DNA from: Vandiemenella viatica | Taxonomy: Eukaryota; Arthropoda; Insecta; Orthoptera; Morabidae | Direction of reading: 5' to 3' | Assembly (NCBI GenBank): GCA_031002005.1 | Contig: CM061914.1 | Coordinates: 197,302,685-197,366,684 of the forward strand | Length of the DNA stretch: 64,000 nucleotides | In this document: positions 1 to 9,400 of the stretch, piece after piece | How positions within the stretch are numbered: position 1 is the first letter of the stretch | Layout: each line of letters begins with the position of its first letter | Translations under genes and position numbers: made by a program | The notes under the pieces: generated by a model | What the model saw: only the letters and a program-made list of their open reading frames with translations | Databases searched by the model: none | Told to the model about the DNA's origin: nothing

Positions 1-154
1 TAGGAGAGAACTACCTGGACGATCTTGAGGGGGTGGTCCCCTACAAAAGTGACGTCATTTTAGGAAGGGGTGCGGCCAGGTGTCACCAAGTCCGCAAGAG
101 GGGGGGGGGAGTTCAGAATTCCGGAAAACACCTCACGTAGTCAGTGGACGCCCC
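1..154. mobile_element. MITE, right half (ends in an inverted ACGT-rich terminus)
   Basis: The terminal cacctcacgt...gacgcccc matches, in inverted orientation, the start of the complete copy at 56711-57097, which begins gggggcatccattaattacg. The left half lies outside the window. The element ends about 50 bases before the acceptor site of the PTB exon. Confidence 0.7.
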
Positions 155-206
155 TTGTAGAAGTAATGTATTGGTTGCTCAGCCGCCGCGTTGTGTTGTG
201 TCGCAG

Positions 207-401
207 GTGCTGGTGGGCGTGCGCGGCGGCTGCCTGGTGGCGTTTCGGCCGCCCGCCTCGCCCATCCTCAGCCACCCGCTGCGCCTGGTGGCCCGGCTGA
301 TACACGCCCCCGGAGACTACCGCTCCTTCCTCTACCTGCTGCGAGAGCCCTCGACGCAGCTGCTCTCCTGCCATCTCTTCAGGGCCAGCGACCCCAGCGA
401 C
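207..401 (+). CDS. Internal exon, PTB/PID domain of a TBC1D1/TBC1D4-like Rab GAP (copy A)
   Basis: A 65-codon open exon lies between a CAG acceptor (ending at 206) and a GTGAGT donor (starting at 402). Its length is a multiple of three and it is read in phase 0 at both ends. It is far more GC-rich than its surroundings. The peptide runs from VLVGVRGGCLVAFR through LVARLIHAPGDYRSFLYLLR to CHLFRASDPSD. The pattern (IxH) then (FxYL) then CHxFRA(S/T)DPS matches the last strands and start of the C-terminal helix of the first PTB domain of TBC1D1/TBC1D4, Rab GTPase-activating proteins of vesicle traffic. I infer that family from remembered conserved residues, not from a search. Other PTB proteins (FE65, Dab type) share CHVFR, but the ATDPS-like segment favours TBC1D1/4. 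Neighbouring exons are not in the window. The call of an expressed exon is strong; the family call is moderate. Confidence 0.72.
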
Positions 402-443
402 GTGAGTACCACAGCACACGTCGCTCTGCTAGACACTGGTATT

Positions 444-618
444 CAGTGTCGGTTCCAGGGAGGGGGGCCCCCAAAGTATCTGGATCCACCCCCGACATCG
501 TAATTTTGGAGAATTTTTCTTTTTAGCTCTACTGATATTTTAAGGGCGGCATGACTATAAACAAAGCCTACCCTTACCCCCCCACTCAAGGCCCCCCTTA
601 ATCCTGGACCAGCCACTG
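444..618. mobile_element. Small non-autonomous hAT-like MITE in the intron
   Basis: Inverted ends are cagtgtcggttccagg (left) and the complement of cagtggctggtccagg (right). Flanks are ctggtatt at 436-443 and gtggtatt at 619-626, an 8-bp target duplication with one mismatch, as expected for hAT. It begins about 40 bases inside the intron after the PTB exon. The same insertion is in copy B. Confidence 0.6.
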
Positions 619-624
619 GTGGTA

Positions 625-1135
625 TTCACGCTGCCTGCCACGTCCGTAAGTATTGGTTGTTCGCTGTCCGCGTGACGCCGCGTCTTGTGAGCAGCCGACG
701 TTTCGACCATCCTTCTGTGGTCATCTTTTGGGTAGAATCAGTGTGTAGTGCTGTTACATATCCGAGGACCGTAACCCGTCCAATCACAGTGTCTGAACCG
801 TCACGTGTTTCGTTGTGGGCGTGGTGGGGTGCGGTGCGGCCTGGTCTGGTGGGGGAAGACACGTGACCTGCTCCGTCCGCCCTAGCGAGAGCCATGTGTC
901 GTGTAGTTTAAGCCCGTTGTCTTCATTCGTGTTGTTTGTGCGTTTGGCAATTTCCAACGCCTCCTTGACCCTCCTTGGCCACCATTTATCTTCGCGCACT
1001 ATCAGAGTGGCGTTTTCGATATTTATGGCATGTCTAATTTCGGGTGTGTGCCGTGCAATAGCGGACTTCTCGGTATATTATCGGATCTATAATTGTGAAT
1101 ATGCTCCATGAATCCATCTCTCAGGAACGCGAAGT
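625..1135 (-). pseudogene. Penelope-like element, C-terminal coding relic
   Basis: Reading the minus strand gives pieces resembling the end of the Penelope endonuclease region: TEKSAIARHTPEIRH, then EDKWWPRRVKEALEIAK, then NEDNGLKLHDTW. They are followed by a tail containing KMTTEGWSKRRLL in another frame (KDGRNVGCS). Frames are broken and the RT core is absent. The same relic lies in copy B at about 57560-58070. Family assignment rests on remembered PLE C-terminal patterns (WPR-IKEAIEI, NRD-G--LS-TW). Confidence 0.55.
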
Positions 1136-1375
1136 AGTTGTTCTACCGTATATAAGAGGCTTTATTGACAGAATTGGAAAGCTATTTTAATAAAGTCGAC
1201 ATAAAACCTGTTTATAAAGCGCTCAGCAAGGTCAGTTATTAGCTCGTCAAGGTTAGGGACAGGCTGCCCCCACCACAGGTTCCCGCAGTCCATGATACCC
1301 GTGCACCTGTGGCCGGGTGTACATAGGAGAGACGGGGCGCACTGTACAGGACAGATAGTAGCCGGGGTATGTTGG

Positions 1376-1463
1376 GACGAAAAGTTTAGCGCAAGATAGG
1401 AAGAGATGGAGGACTGCATCAAATTAGTCGAGAGACTGATGGACGGCAAAAAACAAAAACAAA
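1376..1463 (+). repeat. LINE 3' tail fragment (RTE-type family)
   Basis: The segment gatggaggactgcatcaaat through agtcgagagactgatggacg, ending in an A-rich run, matches the 3' end of the longer LINE copy at 44600-45395 (gatggaggattgcatcaaac ... gactgactacagc plus A tail). It is a heavily 5'-truncated insertion and is also in copy B at about 58324-58401. Confidence 0.7.
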
Positions 1464-1696
1464 ACTCACTCCAAGGCGTTAAGAAGCTCTCTGCACTTTG
1501 CGCAGTATTGTGTATCGTCGTCCACTATGAATATTGACTGAGAATCCGGTACGTCCTGTTCTGCAGCGGGAGCGAGGTAGATAGCCTATCCAGCTATCGT
1601 CACGTAAAGTGAATGCCCGGACAGTTACGTTCTAGGTTACTTCGTTCATCTTTAGCGACCACAGCGCTCTTGTGGCTGTAATGACCTCAACAATAG

Positions 1697-2350
1697 TGGA
1701 TATTAGAATATAGTGGATATTCGAACTAAAGTCATAATATCGATTTAAAAAAATTGCTGTAGATAGCATTTGCTATGCTGATCAAAAATTGTTATGTTCA
1801 ATTTTTGATAAAAATGAGTCCTTCATACTTTAAAAAAAAAAAAAAATAAATAAATAGAAAAAAATTGCATGGGAGAAAATCTTACTTTTTTTTCTTTCAC
1901 GGCCCTGTATCAAAATGTAAAAGTCAAACCTTACGCAATCGTAAGTACTTATCCTACTTAATATTACGACATAAAAATTTCTTGCGTATCCTTGCTGTTT
2001 TTACTACAGGGCCTAAGTGAGTTTCAGGATCAAAATATAATGGAGATTCAAACGTAAATCATAATATCGATCCAAACACAAGAGAGAGAGAAAAAAATAA
2101 TGCTTTAGGTAGCATTTACTGTGCAGATCAAAAATTATGTTCAATTTTTGATAAAAATGAGTCCTACACACTTAAAAAAAATTGATTTTCTCCCATACAG
2201 TGTTTTTCTATTTCTTTTTAATTTTGGAGAATTCATTTTTTTCACAATTTGAATATAATCATTTTTGATGAGCATAGCAAATGCGATCTAAAGCATTTTT
2301 TTAGATCGCTATTACGACTTTAGTTCGAGTGTCGACCGTATTCTAATCCA
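1697..2350. mobile_element. Long-TIR AT-rich MITE with an internal direct repeat
   Basis: The left end (ggatattagaata ... tcgaactaaagtcataatat) and the reverse complement of the right end (ggattagaatac ... tcgaactaaagtcgtaata) match for over 100 bases. Within it, about 2028-2180 repeats the left arm directly (aatcataatatcgatcc, atcaaaaatt, tttttgataaaaatgagtcc). No transposase ORF is seen. The copy B equivalent (about 58624-59231) has lost a short piece near the left end. Confidence 0.6.
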
Positions 2351-2600
2351 GAACCACTGCCATGAAGTCCTGCCGCCAGTCAGGAATGCCGCGCCGCTGG
2401 TCTTGGCCGCTGATTGACTCTAGAGACTCGGCACCAAGGTCTGCGTCGCCCACGTCTGTCAAGCTCGCGCCGTTCCCTAACTCTCCAGTGTGCTCACCTT
2501 CAAACCTCGAGGATCCACCACAACCTCTCGTCGACCGCCCCTCCCAACCTCCCCCACTCCTCTCCTCGGTGATATTCCCCCCCCCCTCCCCCACGTAATT
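2343..2600 (-). other. GC-rich block with a minus-strand open frame of unknown meaning
   Basis: On the minus strand an open frame reads GELGNGASLTDVGDADLGAE and on to RRGIPDWRQDFMAVVLD before a stop supplied by the MITE end. In copy B a short insertion changes the end to RRGIPDWRQAISNFY and a stop. I do not recognise it. It could be an old terminal exon or a TE fragment. No convincing splice acceptor was identified. Confidence 0.25.
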
Positions 2601-2609
2601 ATTGTACAC

Positions 2610-2750
2610 CTCCTTGGGGTTTTCCATAGTTTCCCTAAATAACTCCAGGCAATTACCTTGATCATTCCCTCAAAAAGGTCATGGGCAAGCTTCTTACCGT
2701 TCCTGGTCCTCCTCCTGTAATGACCCCGACGTCGACGAGACGAAAAGTCA
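2610..2750 (+). repeat. SINE relic without tRNA head
   Basis: The body pattern ttttccatagtttcccta, ctccaggcaatta, gaccccgacgtcgacgagac matches the tRNA-headed SINE bodies elsewhere in the window but is more diverged. Also in copy B at about 59499-59630. Confidence 0.7.
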
Positions 2751-3106
2751 GAAAAAAGTCGCTTTTCTTTAACGGGAACAGTGTTTTGTTTTTGTTGAAA
2801 ATTAGGACGAAGAAGCTTGTGAAAGATAGTTTCAAACACGAATTCCAACGACAGTTATGACATTCCGTCATGTCTAACTAGACAAACACGCAAGCAGATT
2901 CACCGTTCACGATCCGAGCGGCTCACTGCCTAGGCTTCGTGTCTTAACGAGTTCATGCTAGTAGCAAGCTGCGAGTTGAGTGAATATGGTTTTGTATGTT
3001 TTTCTTCTAACTGACTGTGAATTTGTGTAAATGCTATTTAATATGTTCAAGGACAGTATTATGCACTAAACAGAGATTAAAAGTTAGTAATTGTAACTAT
3101 TAATGT

Positions 3107-3353
3107 ACCGAGCGTGGTGGTGTAACGGTTAGCGTTGTGGCCTCGCATTCGGGAGGGCGGCGGTTCGAATCCCCGTCCGGGCATCCAGATTGGGTTTTCC
3201 ATGGTTTCCCAAATCACTCCAGGCAAATGCCGGGATGCTTCCTAAAAAGGGCCATGGCCGAATTCCTTTCCTTTCCTTTCCTTTCCTTTCCTTGCCCCCC
3301 CCCCCCATCCCCTCGCTGTTAACGAGACGTTAAGCAGATAACAAAAAAAAAAT
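3107..3353 (+). mobile_element. tRNA-derived SINE, full length, with TSD
   Basis: It starts accgagcgtggtggtgtaac (tRNA-like head with an A-box-like segment), has the B-box-like ggttcgaatcc, then the body with ttttccatggtttcc, and an A-rich end. Flanking copies of ctattaatgt (3097-3106 and 3354-3363) are the target-site duplication. Pol III boxes are inferred from sequence. The pre-insertion state is visible in the inverted copy near 56.26 kb. Confidence 0.9.
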
Positions 3354-3766
3354 CTATTAATGTGAGCTGTGATGTTCGGAGGACAATTTCCGACAGTTTA
3401 AACTGATTTATGCGGATAATTTTGAGTGTAGATATCTTTAATTTTCATTTCTGTGCGTTTCATAACGGTTACGAATATTTTTTTTTTTTTGAAAAAAATT
3501 CTGATTGTTTTTAATGTGATTTTAATTGTTTAGCTATTGTTAGAATACGAGAAAGATCGGTCGGAAGTCTGTGAATTATTCTGGAATTATCTGTAACGCC
3601 AATACGAGCGATCTGCAGATACGAGTTAGCTTTAGTTTTGAAGGTGTTGCAAGTTGTTATCGCTGGAGCATTTCTACCTAGTATCTTTGTATGAAGTCTC
3701 ATGTCTTTGGAAAAAAAAGAAGCAAACTTGAAAGTGATTCTTCTTGGACTAATAATTTTATTTAAA

Positions 3767-4005
3767 CTTTTTTTTTATCCGCTTAACGTCTCTTAACAGC
3801 GAGGTCTTTAGACATGGGAAAGGATGGGAGGCAAGCAATGGGAAGGAATTCGGCCATGGCCTTTTGAAGGAAGCATCCCGGGATTTGCCAGGAGTGATTT
3901 GGGGAAACCATGGAAAACCCAAATCTGGATGCCCGGACGAGGATTCGAACCGCCGTCCTCCGGAATGCGAGAACAGAACGCTAACCGTTACACCACCACT
4001 CTCGG
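3767..4005 (-). mobile_element. tRNA-derived SINE, minus strand, with TSD
   Basis: Reverse-oriented SINE body and head ending in ctctcggt on the + strand. Flanking ttttatttaaa (3756-3766 and 4006-4016) is the target duplication. The same insertion is in copy B. The empty site is seen in the inverted copy at about 55.89 kb. Confidence 0.9.
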
Positions 4006-4016
4006 TTTTATTTAAA

Positions 4017-4311
4017 TGTGATACCTATCAATCTCTTATGTGTCGGTTAAAAGTGGCGGGGGATGGTTGAGCGAACAAAGTCAACGAAGAGCAAGTGTTA
4101 CTACTGATTATTATTGGTGCAATGTTTTTAAAAGCCGAAGCTAGTAAATTGTGGGCTAACATCATGGAGGCCACGCACCTATGGCAGGTAGTGGGCTCGG
4201 GCCACTCGACTTCAAGCTGTTTCCCGATCACACTCCATCTCCTTTCATCGACTATCCAAGGGATGGGAAACAGGACGCATTCCTTCGGGCAACATTAACG
4301 GTTGTTCGGTT
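4017..4311. other. Unassigned unique-looking sequence
   Basis: The first part (gata-ctatcaa) still matches the inverted relative near 55.88 kb. Beyond that I see no repeat or coding signal. Confidence 0.4.
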
Positions 4312-4440
4312 ACGCCCATTAATTACGTGAGGTGAAATGTGTATGTGGGGGGGGGGGGGGGGGGAAATCTAACGTGAGCTTTTGAAATTTTTGAAGGACA
4401 GTAGAACAAAAAAAAAAAAAAAAAAAAAGATAAAATAAGG
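4312..4440 (+). mobile_element. Left half of the ACGT-type MITE
   Basis: cccattaattacgtgaggtg followed by a G homopolymer, then acgtgagcttttgaaat and an A run. It matches the left half of the MITE at 56711-57097. No right terminus follows. Confidence 0.55.
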
Positions 4441-4575
4441 GGTCGATTAAAATGGGACGGGTTTCCGTCATCTTGAGGGGATGAGAGCAGATCTCGTCGT
4501 GAGCGGGGACGTCACGGAGTCGCCGTGGAGGGGCGGATATATTGGCGGTGGTCGCGCCGTTTGATCCTTGTTGAG

Positions 4576-4654
4576 GATGTCTGCCGGGACGCCGCTGTCG
4601 GGTCTACTGTACTGCGACCGCCGCAGCCGCAGCGACGCCGCCAGGACCAAATGG
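4576..4654 (+). CDS. Candidate GC-rich exon, doubtful
   Basis: A GC-rich, CpG-rich open segment in AT-rich surroundings reads MSAGTPLSGLLYCDRRSRSD and then AARTKW. It ends at a good donor (GG then gtgagc, 4655) and is preceded by a possible weak acceptor, ttgatccttgttgag. An in-frame TGA lies at 4562-4564, so the frame must open at the ATG (4577) or at the acceptor. It could be a first coding exon or an extra exon of the gene holding the PTB exon. The peptide matches nothing I can name. It lies directly beside a LINE fragment and is not in copy B. Confidence 0.25.
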
Positions 4655-4667
4655 GTGAGCGGACACT

Positions 4668-5390
4668 ACTCCCCTACACACCCAGCTTCACCCTTTCCTG
4701 CACCCACCCACATTTACCCTCTGCAAATTTCAACTTTAAATTCTTTATTGATCATTTCCCTTGGTAACTTATTCCAATCCCTGACACCCTTACCTAAAAA
4801 AGAGAATCATCCTACACCCTTGTGCCTCAAATCCAGTGCCAGCTTGTGGTCATGGTCATCTTTTCCCTTCCATGCACTACTTTTCGTACCTACACCAATA
4901 TCTTTCCATGCCTCCTCACCAGTATACGCCCTGTACACTCCCATCACCCTCTTCACCCTCCTCCTATCTTCCAATGCATCCCATTCCAACTCTTTTATCA
5001 TATCTGTTACTGATGGCATTCTACGAAAATTTCCAGCCCTTATTTGCACCCTCTCCAACTCCTGTATATTTGATACTCAAAATGTGGGTGTCATACTACA
5101 CTACCATATTCAAGCAATGGTCTGACCAAAGTTTTATAACCTAATTCCTTTACTTCTCTCGTACATCCCCTCATCACTCTCTCCAACAAATGCAGAATTT
5201 TGAAACCTTTTCCTACCACCTGTCCAATGTGTCCTACGCAGTTAAGCTTGCTATCAAATGTAATGCCAAGATACTTACATTTCAAGTTTTCAACAAGCAA
5301 TCCTTTCCTCACCTTGTAATAACAACCAACCTTTAGTTTTTCATTTGTGTATCTAATAGGCTGACTCTTGTTTACACTTCTCGTCATCCC
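4668..5390 (-). pseudogene. LINE family A, reverse transcriptase C-terminal relic
   Basis: Minus-strand pieces read KYLGITFDSKLN, then VVGKGFKILHLLERVMRGCT, then YKTLVRPLLEYGSVV, then IKELEWDALEDRRRVKRVMG, then DHDHKLALDLRHKG. This is the thumb and C-terminal region of a CR1/Jockey-like non-LTR retrotransposon reverse transcriptase, broken by frameshifts. It is the longest copy on the 5' side of five similar truncated copies in the window and lacks the common 3' terminus. Confidence 0.85.
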
Positions 5391-5406
5391 ATGTATTTAT
5401 TCAACA

Positions 5407-5450
5407 TTAGCAGTTACCCGCAACTACGTCCGCTTCAAACTGTTATAGTA
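5407..5450 (-). mobile_element. Helitron 3' terminus, solo
   Basis: The minus strand reads gcgggtaactg then CTAA then T. This matches the terminal sequence of the Helitrons ending at 13059 and 41111 and ends in CTRR followed by a T. No matching 5' terminus was found nearby, so the copy is probably truncated. Confidence 0.5.
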
Positions 5451-5744
5451 GGATCTAAGAGTTTTTGTTACTGTTCGAACTACGAACAGCAGAAATAATT
5501 CTCTGTCGGGGTTGAAAATATCGTTAACTGCTCCATCGCCTTTTACTCTTCAAAGAAAAGTGTTCCTCAAAGCCAGGAAATAGGTAACAAAGGCGTGACG
5601 TGCGCCGAAATATACTGCTACGCACATTACTCACTTAGCGGCAATAGACGTCTTCAACCGACTCTGACGTCATTAGTCAGAATTACGCATGGCGGCCACC
5701 ATCTGCACTCCGAAGCCACTAGGCACCATGGAATATTAGTAGTC

Positions 5745-6708
5745 ATTCTGGTCCAGGCTACGTTCCAACCTAACCACAAACTTCGTTAATACAGCTCCTT
5801 CAAATTCGGCACTTTTTCAAATATTACGAGCGGAATTACGGTGACATACCGAGGTGTCGTAATATTACATGTCCGCAACTGAAGACATCTCCTTGTAATC
5901 TTGCCAACTGCACGAATTTTTTTTAAAATTAAGGTTAACAACGATTTATATTTCCTTCACCGAAACTATTATTATAGATCTTGGATACAATCTCGGTACA
6001 ACGCGATACATGTAACTAAACTGGCGCTCATGAAAGCAGCTTAAATCACTAATGAAATTTCAGATTTTATTCTGGTGCAGGCTGCACTTCAACCAAGCTA
6101 CAAACTCCGCTAATATTGTCGCTAGAAAATTCTGACACGGGCATTAACACATTCACTATATTACATGTTAGTAATGTCACGAATGACCCACAATTTCAGG
6201 TCGTGATATCAGAGAAACAGCTAAAAACGAGCTGAATAATCACAATATGGCCCTCGTAAAAGCGAAGTAAATTAAATACTGAATACACGTCGAACTACGT
6301 TTAGCCAGATTAACTATGGCGTCAGCTTTATGACGATTATTAAAGCAACGTAATTTAAAAATTATTGCATAATATGCTCGTAACTTAGACAGGTCAAGTC
6401 CAGAATTCATTACAGCTCGTAACAGAACTTACGCTAATACCATATTGCGGGTCAAGTTCACATCGCGATACAGTGATTGTGTTACTGAACGTGCGTTAGT
6501 CCATTTGCAGTTCATATTGAAGGTGTATGACAAAATTGTGATAATGTATGCTTCGCTAATTAGGAATCCTGATATAGAAAATGTTGTTACTGCTCGAAAT
6601 TTAGTCCTGATGCATTTAATGTTTTAAGGTTCTTCCGTATCGTTTGATTTTGTAGCGGCAGTATTAGCGGAGATAGTGGCTAGTTTGAATTCCAGCCTGG
6701 ACCAGAAT
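5745..6708. mobile_element. TIR element of the TGGTCCAGG family
   Basis: The left end attctggtccaggct and right end agcctggaccagaat are perfect inverted repeats. An imperfect inverted match continues for about 50 bases (ttcaacctaaccacaaa...cgttaatac against gtattagcggagatagtggc). An internal copy of the terminus starts near 6066. No transposase is visible. Single ends of the same family occur at about 16656 and 49840. Confidence 0.65.
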
Positions 6709-7065
6709 GTTCTTGTTACAGCATAAGGCAGGAGGAGTTGAGTTTTATTAGTAATCAATAAGATGCTTCATAAGAGCCGTGTTAGTGACGACGAGTATCG
6801 TGATGTAAACTATTACCAACATTGATTACTGAAACAAAAAGTTACTACTTTTAGCCCCTGAATGCATTCGCTCTAAGTGTAGGATTAGGATTTAATGGGT
6901 AATAGGTAGCACATTGAACAGTAAGTAAACAACATTGTTTTGTTAATCATAGGCAACTGTTTTGTATTGATTTCTACTAACATTTTGAATAAAAATGGGT
7001 TAGTTATCTTCGGTTTAGTTTTGAATTTTGGGAAAAGTAATTTGCAATGTTACAGAATGTATACT
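6709..7065. other. No feature seen
   Basis: AT-rich sequence with no coding or repeat signal that I can support. Confidence 0.4.
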
Positions 7066-7871
7066 AGCAAAAAAGAAGGCACACAGGAAATAAATTGAAC
7101 CAAGATGGAATCGTGAACAGAAATATAGCGGACTACCATTTTGTTTTGATATTTGATTTGTTCATTCGATATTTTTTTCGGTCGAGGAGATGACGGAGTG
7201 TGCCACTCTTCGCTTTGTTTCAGGATCGAACTCAAATATCCAGGATTCATCACCTGTGATTACACTATTGAAGAATTTTTTGTTCATTTTCAATGCTCTC
7301 AAGAAGATCAACACAGACGTTTCCTCGATTGTCCTTGTGTTCAGTTGTGAGGTTTTTTGGCACAAACCTTTCGCATGTCGAAATCGTCTGTCAAAACTTG
7401 ATGTACGGTGAAAGTGTTTAAAATTAAATGTTCAGTCATCATACTTATTGTTAAACGACGGTCTGATCTCACAAGAGCCCTCACATGCTCAACGTTTTCG
7501 TCAGTCTTTGTAGTTGAAGGTCTCCCTGAGCGAGGTTGATCTTCAACGTGTTCTCGGCCTTCCACAAATGATTTGGGCCAGCAGAAAGCTTGCGCTCTTG
7601 ATAAGCAATGTTCCCCATAGGCCTGTTTCAACTTTTCAAAAGTCACACTCGCGGATTCGCAAAGTTTAACACAAAACTTGATTGAACAACTTTGCTCTAA
7701 ATTCCGATGTTCCATTTTCGTAACACAACAAAAACACAACTTCACTGATGGCACTGTCAAAAATAAAATGTTGGCTGAACGGAGTTGAAACTCTGAGTGA
7801 GCATGTGGGAGGGATGTAGACACGGATCCCTCGCAGTGTTTCCAATCTCGGTACTTTTCTCACACACCTCG
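7066..7871 (-). pseudogene. Mariner transposase, broken and 3'-truncated
   Basis: The right end, cacacacctcg followed by TA at 7872-7873, is a mariner-type terminal repeat (cgaggtgtgtgagaaaagta on the minus strand). The transposase follows: MEHRNLEQ, the helix-turn-helix region with DQPRSGRPSTT, TGDESWIFEFDPETKR around the first catalytic Asp, then EWHTPSSPRPKK in another frame. At least two frame changes are needed. Similarity fades around 7070, before the second and third catalytic Asp positions, and no left terminal repeat is seen. The copy cannot make an active transposase. Confidence 0.9.
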
Positions 7872-7999
7872 TATGTCGGCAGCCATTGCTGCTTGGTCAG
7901 TTGATTGTACGCAGAGCAAAGCTTTGTGCAGCTGCGCTCTATTCAGTCTCCGGTCCGCCCGTTCCGGGTACGGCCGAATTACTTGCGACCCGATGTCGA

Positions 8000-8690
8000 C
8001 GAGGCATGGATCTATTCGCTGAAGAACTACGATCCACGTTTGGGATTGTAAATAAACTGATTTCATCAACAAAGAAGGCGTTTCTTAAGGCACGTTCTCG
8101 TAATAATGCCAATTAAAAAAAAAAAAAAAATCAAATGTGCCTTTACCTCCAGATCCAGTGGTAACTCGACGTGGGTTGAAGCTGTACTGTTTTACAGTGA
8201 ACATTTCGAGGCCATTAAAGGTGTAGTAAACGACTTCGATAGTGGAGAGGCTATGACAGTTTGTCAGCACAAGGAAACATTAAATAGTTCTAGTATTAAG
8301 GCTATAGCTGTGACTGGCATTCGTTTTTCCCACATACCTGCGAGTATTAAAAATCTTGAAACTCAATCTATTAAATTAATAATAAAAAAAAAAAATACGC
8401 ATTGCCAGAGGTATTCCTGTGTAAACTTAAAGTGAAGTTTGGAAATGATTCGAACAATAACCCAGGTTTTGAACCTTTGTGTGAAATTGATAGTTTGTGT
8501 TGGGACGGGTGAACTTTTTACAGAAACAATGACTGCTAACACAGCACCCAATTTCAAATACTGCCCAGTTACTTCAATTAATGTGGAACTGTTCATTTAC
8601 GCTTATAAAAATATTTTGAGAGATCGAAGAAACAACCTCACTATTGAATATTTAGAACAATACCCGATTGTTTACGTTTACAAAAGTTAA
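8000..8690 (+). pseudogene. hAT-type transposase relic (C-terminal half)
   Basis: Pieces read ELRSTFGIVNKLISSTKKAF, then (after an A-run indel near 8117) NSTWVEAVLFYSEHFEAIKG, FSHIPASIKNLETQ, then NFKYCPVTSINVE and AYKNILRDRRNNLTIEYLEQ. The last part has the pattern of the hAT C-terminal dimerisation region in CGGBP1-like elements (FKYAPIT-CDVERSFS-YKN-L-DRR). At least two frameshifts separate the pieces. No terminal repeats or 8-bp TSD were found. Confidence 0.65.
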
Positions 8691-8830
8691 GGTTAAGTAA
8701 TTGTTAATTATCGAATTTATAAATATGTTATTCAACTACTTACTAATTGCGTGCTGATTTTGAAATAAAAAGTCTAAGAATTACTATTATTATTATTATT
8801 CCGAATAACCCATTTGGAGGGTACGATAAA

Positions 8831-9400
8831 TCAACTTTGGCTATGTTTCTTTGTATTTAATTTTCTTTGCTTCCAAACTTCCTTCATTCTTTGAGAGTGT
8901 TGTTCCTTTTGTTCCTGGGTCCATTTCCTTCCCTTTATGTATTTCTGTCTCTCCTGAAAACTTGCCATGTGAATTACTTCTCTAAAAAGTGTTCTGTTGT
9001 CTATTATATCTGCTTTCACTCCAGCAATTTTCATGTCCTTTTCAGTTTCAGTAATCCATGTGGGTTTGGATTTGTATTTGTTTAGTAACGTGAAGATCTG
9101 TTTTGTTAGTCTATTATTATCCATTCTGTATATGTGCCTGTAAAATTTCAGTCTTCTTTTACTCATTATAACTGTTCATTTTTCTATTTTCGAATATAGT
9201 TCTCGGTTTGGTCTTAATTTGTATTCAGCATTACTATTAGGTTTGGGTCCCAGTATTTTTCTCAAGATTCTTCTTTCTACTTTTTCCAGTTTTTCAAGAT
9301 CCCCATATCTTGTTAGCTTAAGCGTTTCTGCCGAATACAGCGTTTCTGGTCTAACCACTGCTTGATAGTGCCTTAGTTTTGTGTTCCATGATAAGGATTT
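8831..9400 (-). pseudogene. LINE family C, C-terminal relic
   Basis: Two minus-strand pieces are visible. One reads LEKLEKVERRILRKILGPK, the segment after the RT core in RTE-like elements. The other reads KFYRHIYRMDNNRLTKQIF and then KGRKWTQEQKEQHSQRMKEV. Related fragments lie at 19060-19640 and 55505-55865. Frames are broken and the RT core is missing. Confidence 0.75.

Larger units (their letters stand above)
1..4016 (+). repeat. Segmental duplication, copy A
   Basis: The block matches 56945-62580 in the same orientation and order: MITE half, PTB exon, small hAT-like MITE, Penelope relic, LINE tail, long-TIR element, GC-rich block and two SINEs. Differences are scattered substitutions, small indels and one 1699-bp insertion in copy B. 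Base 1 pairs with 56945, so the duplication probably continues beyond the left window edge. The right limit is the end of the target-site duplication of a minus-strand SINE; after it A reads tgtgatacc and B reads ctagacgac. Confidence 0.93.

Noticed and set aside
141..526. Other-frame ORFs over the PTB exon
   Set aside because: They are shadows of the GC-rich exon. Only the frame with both splice sites and the PTB pattern is kept.
3107..3190. Functional tRNA gene
   Set aside because: The tRNA-like heads are parts of SINEs with attached bodies and TSDs, repeated many times with substitutions in stems.
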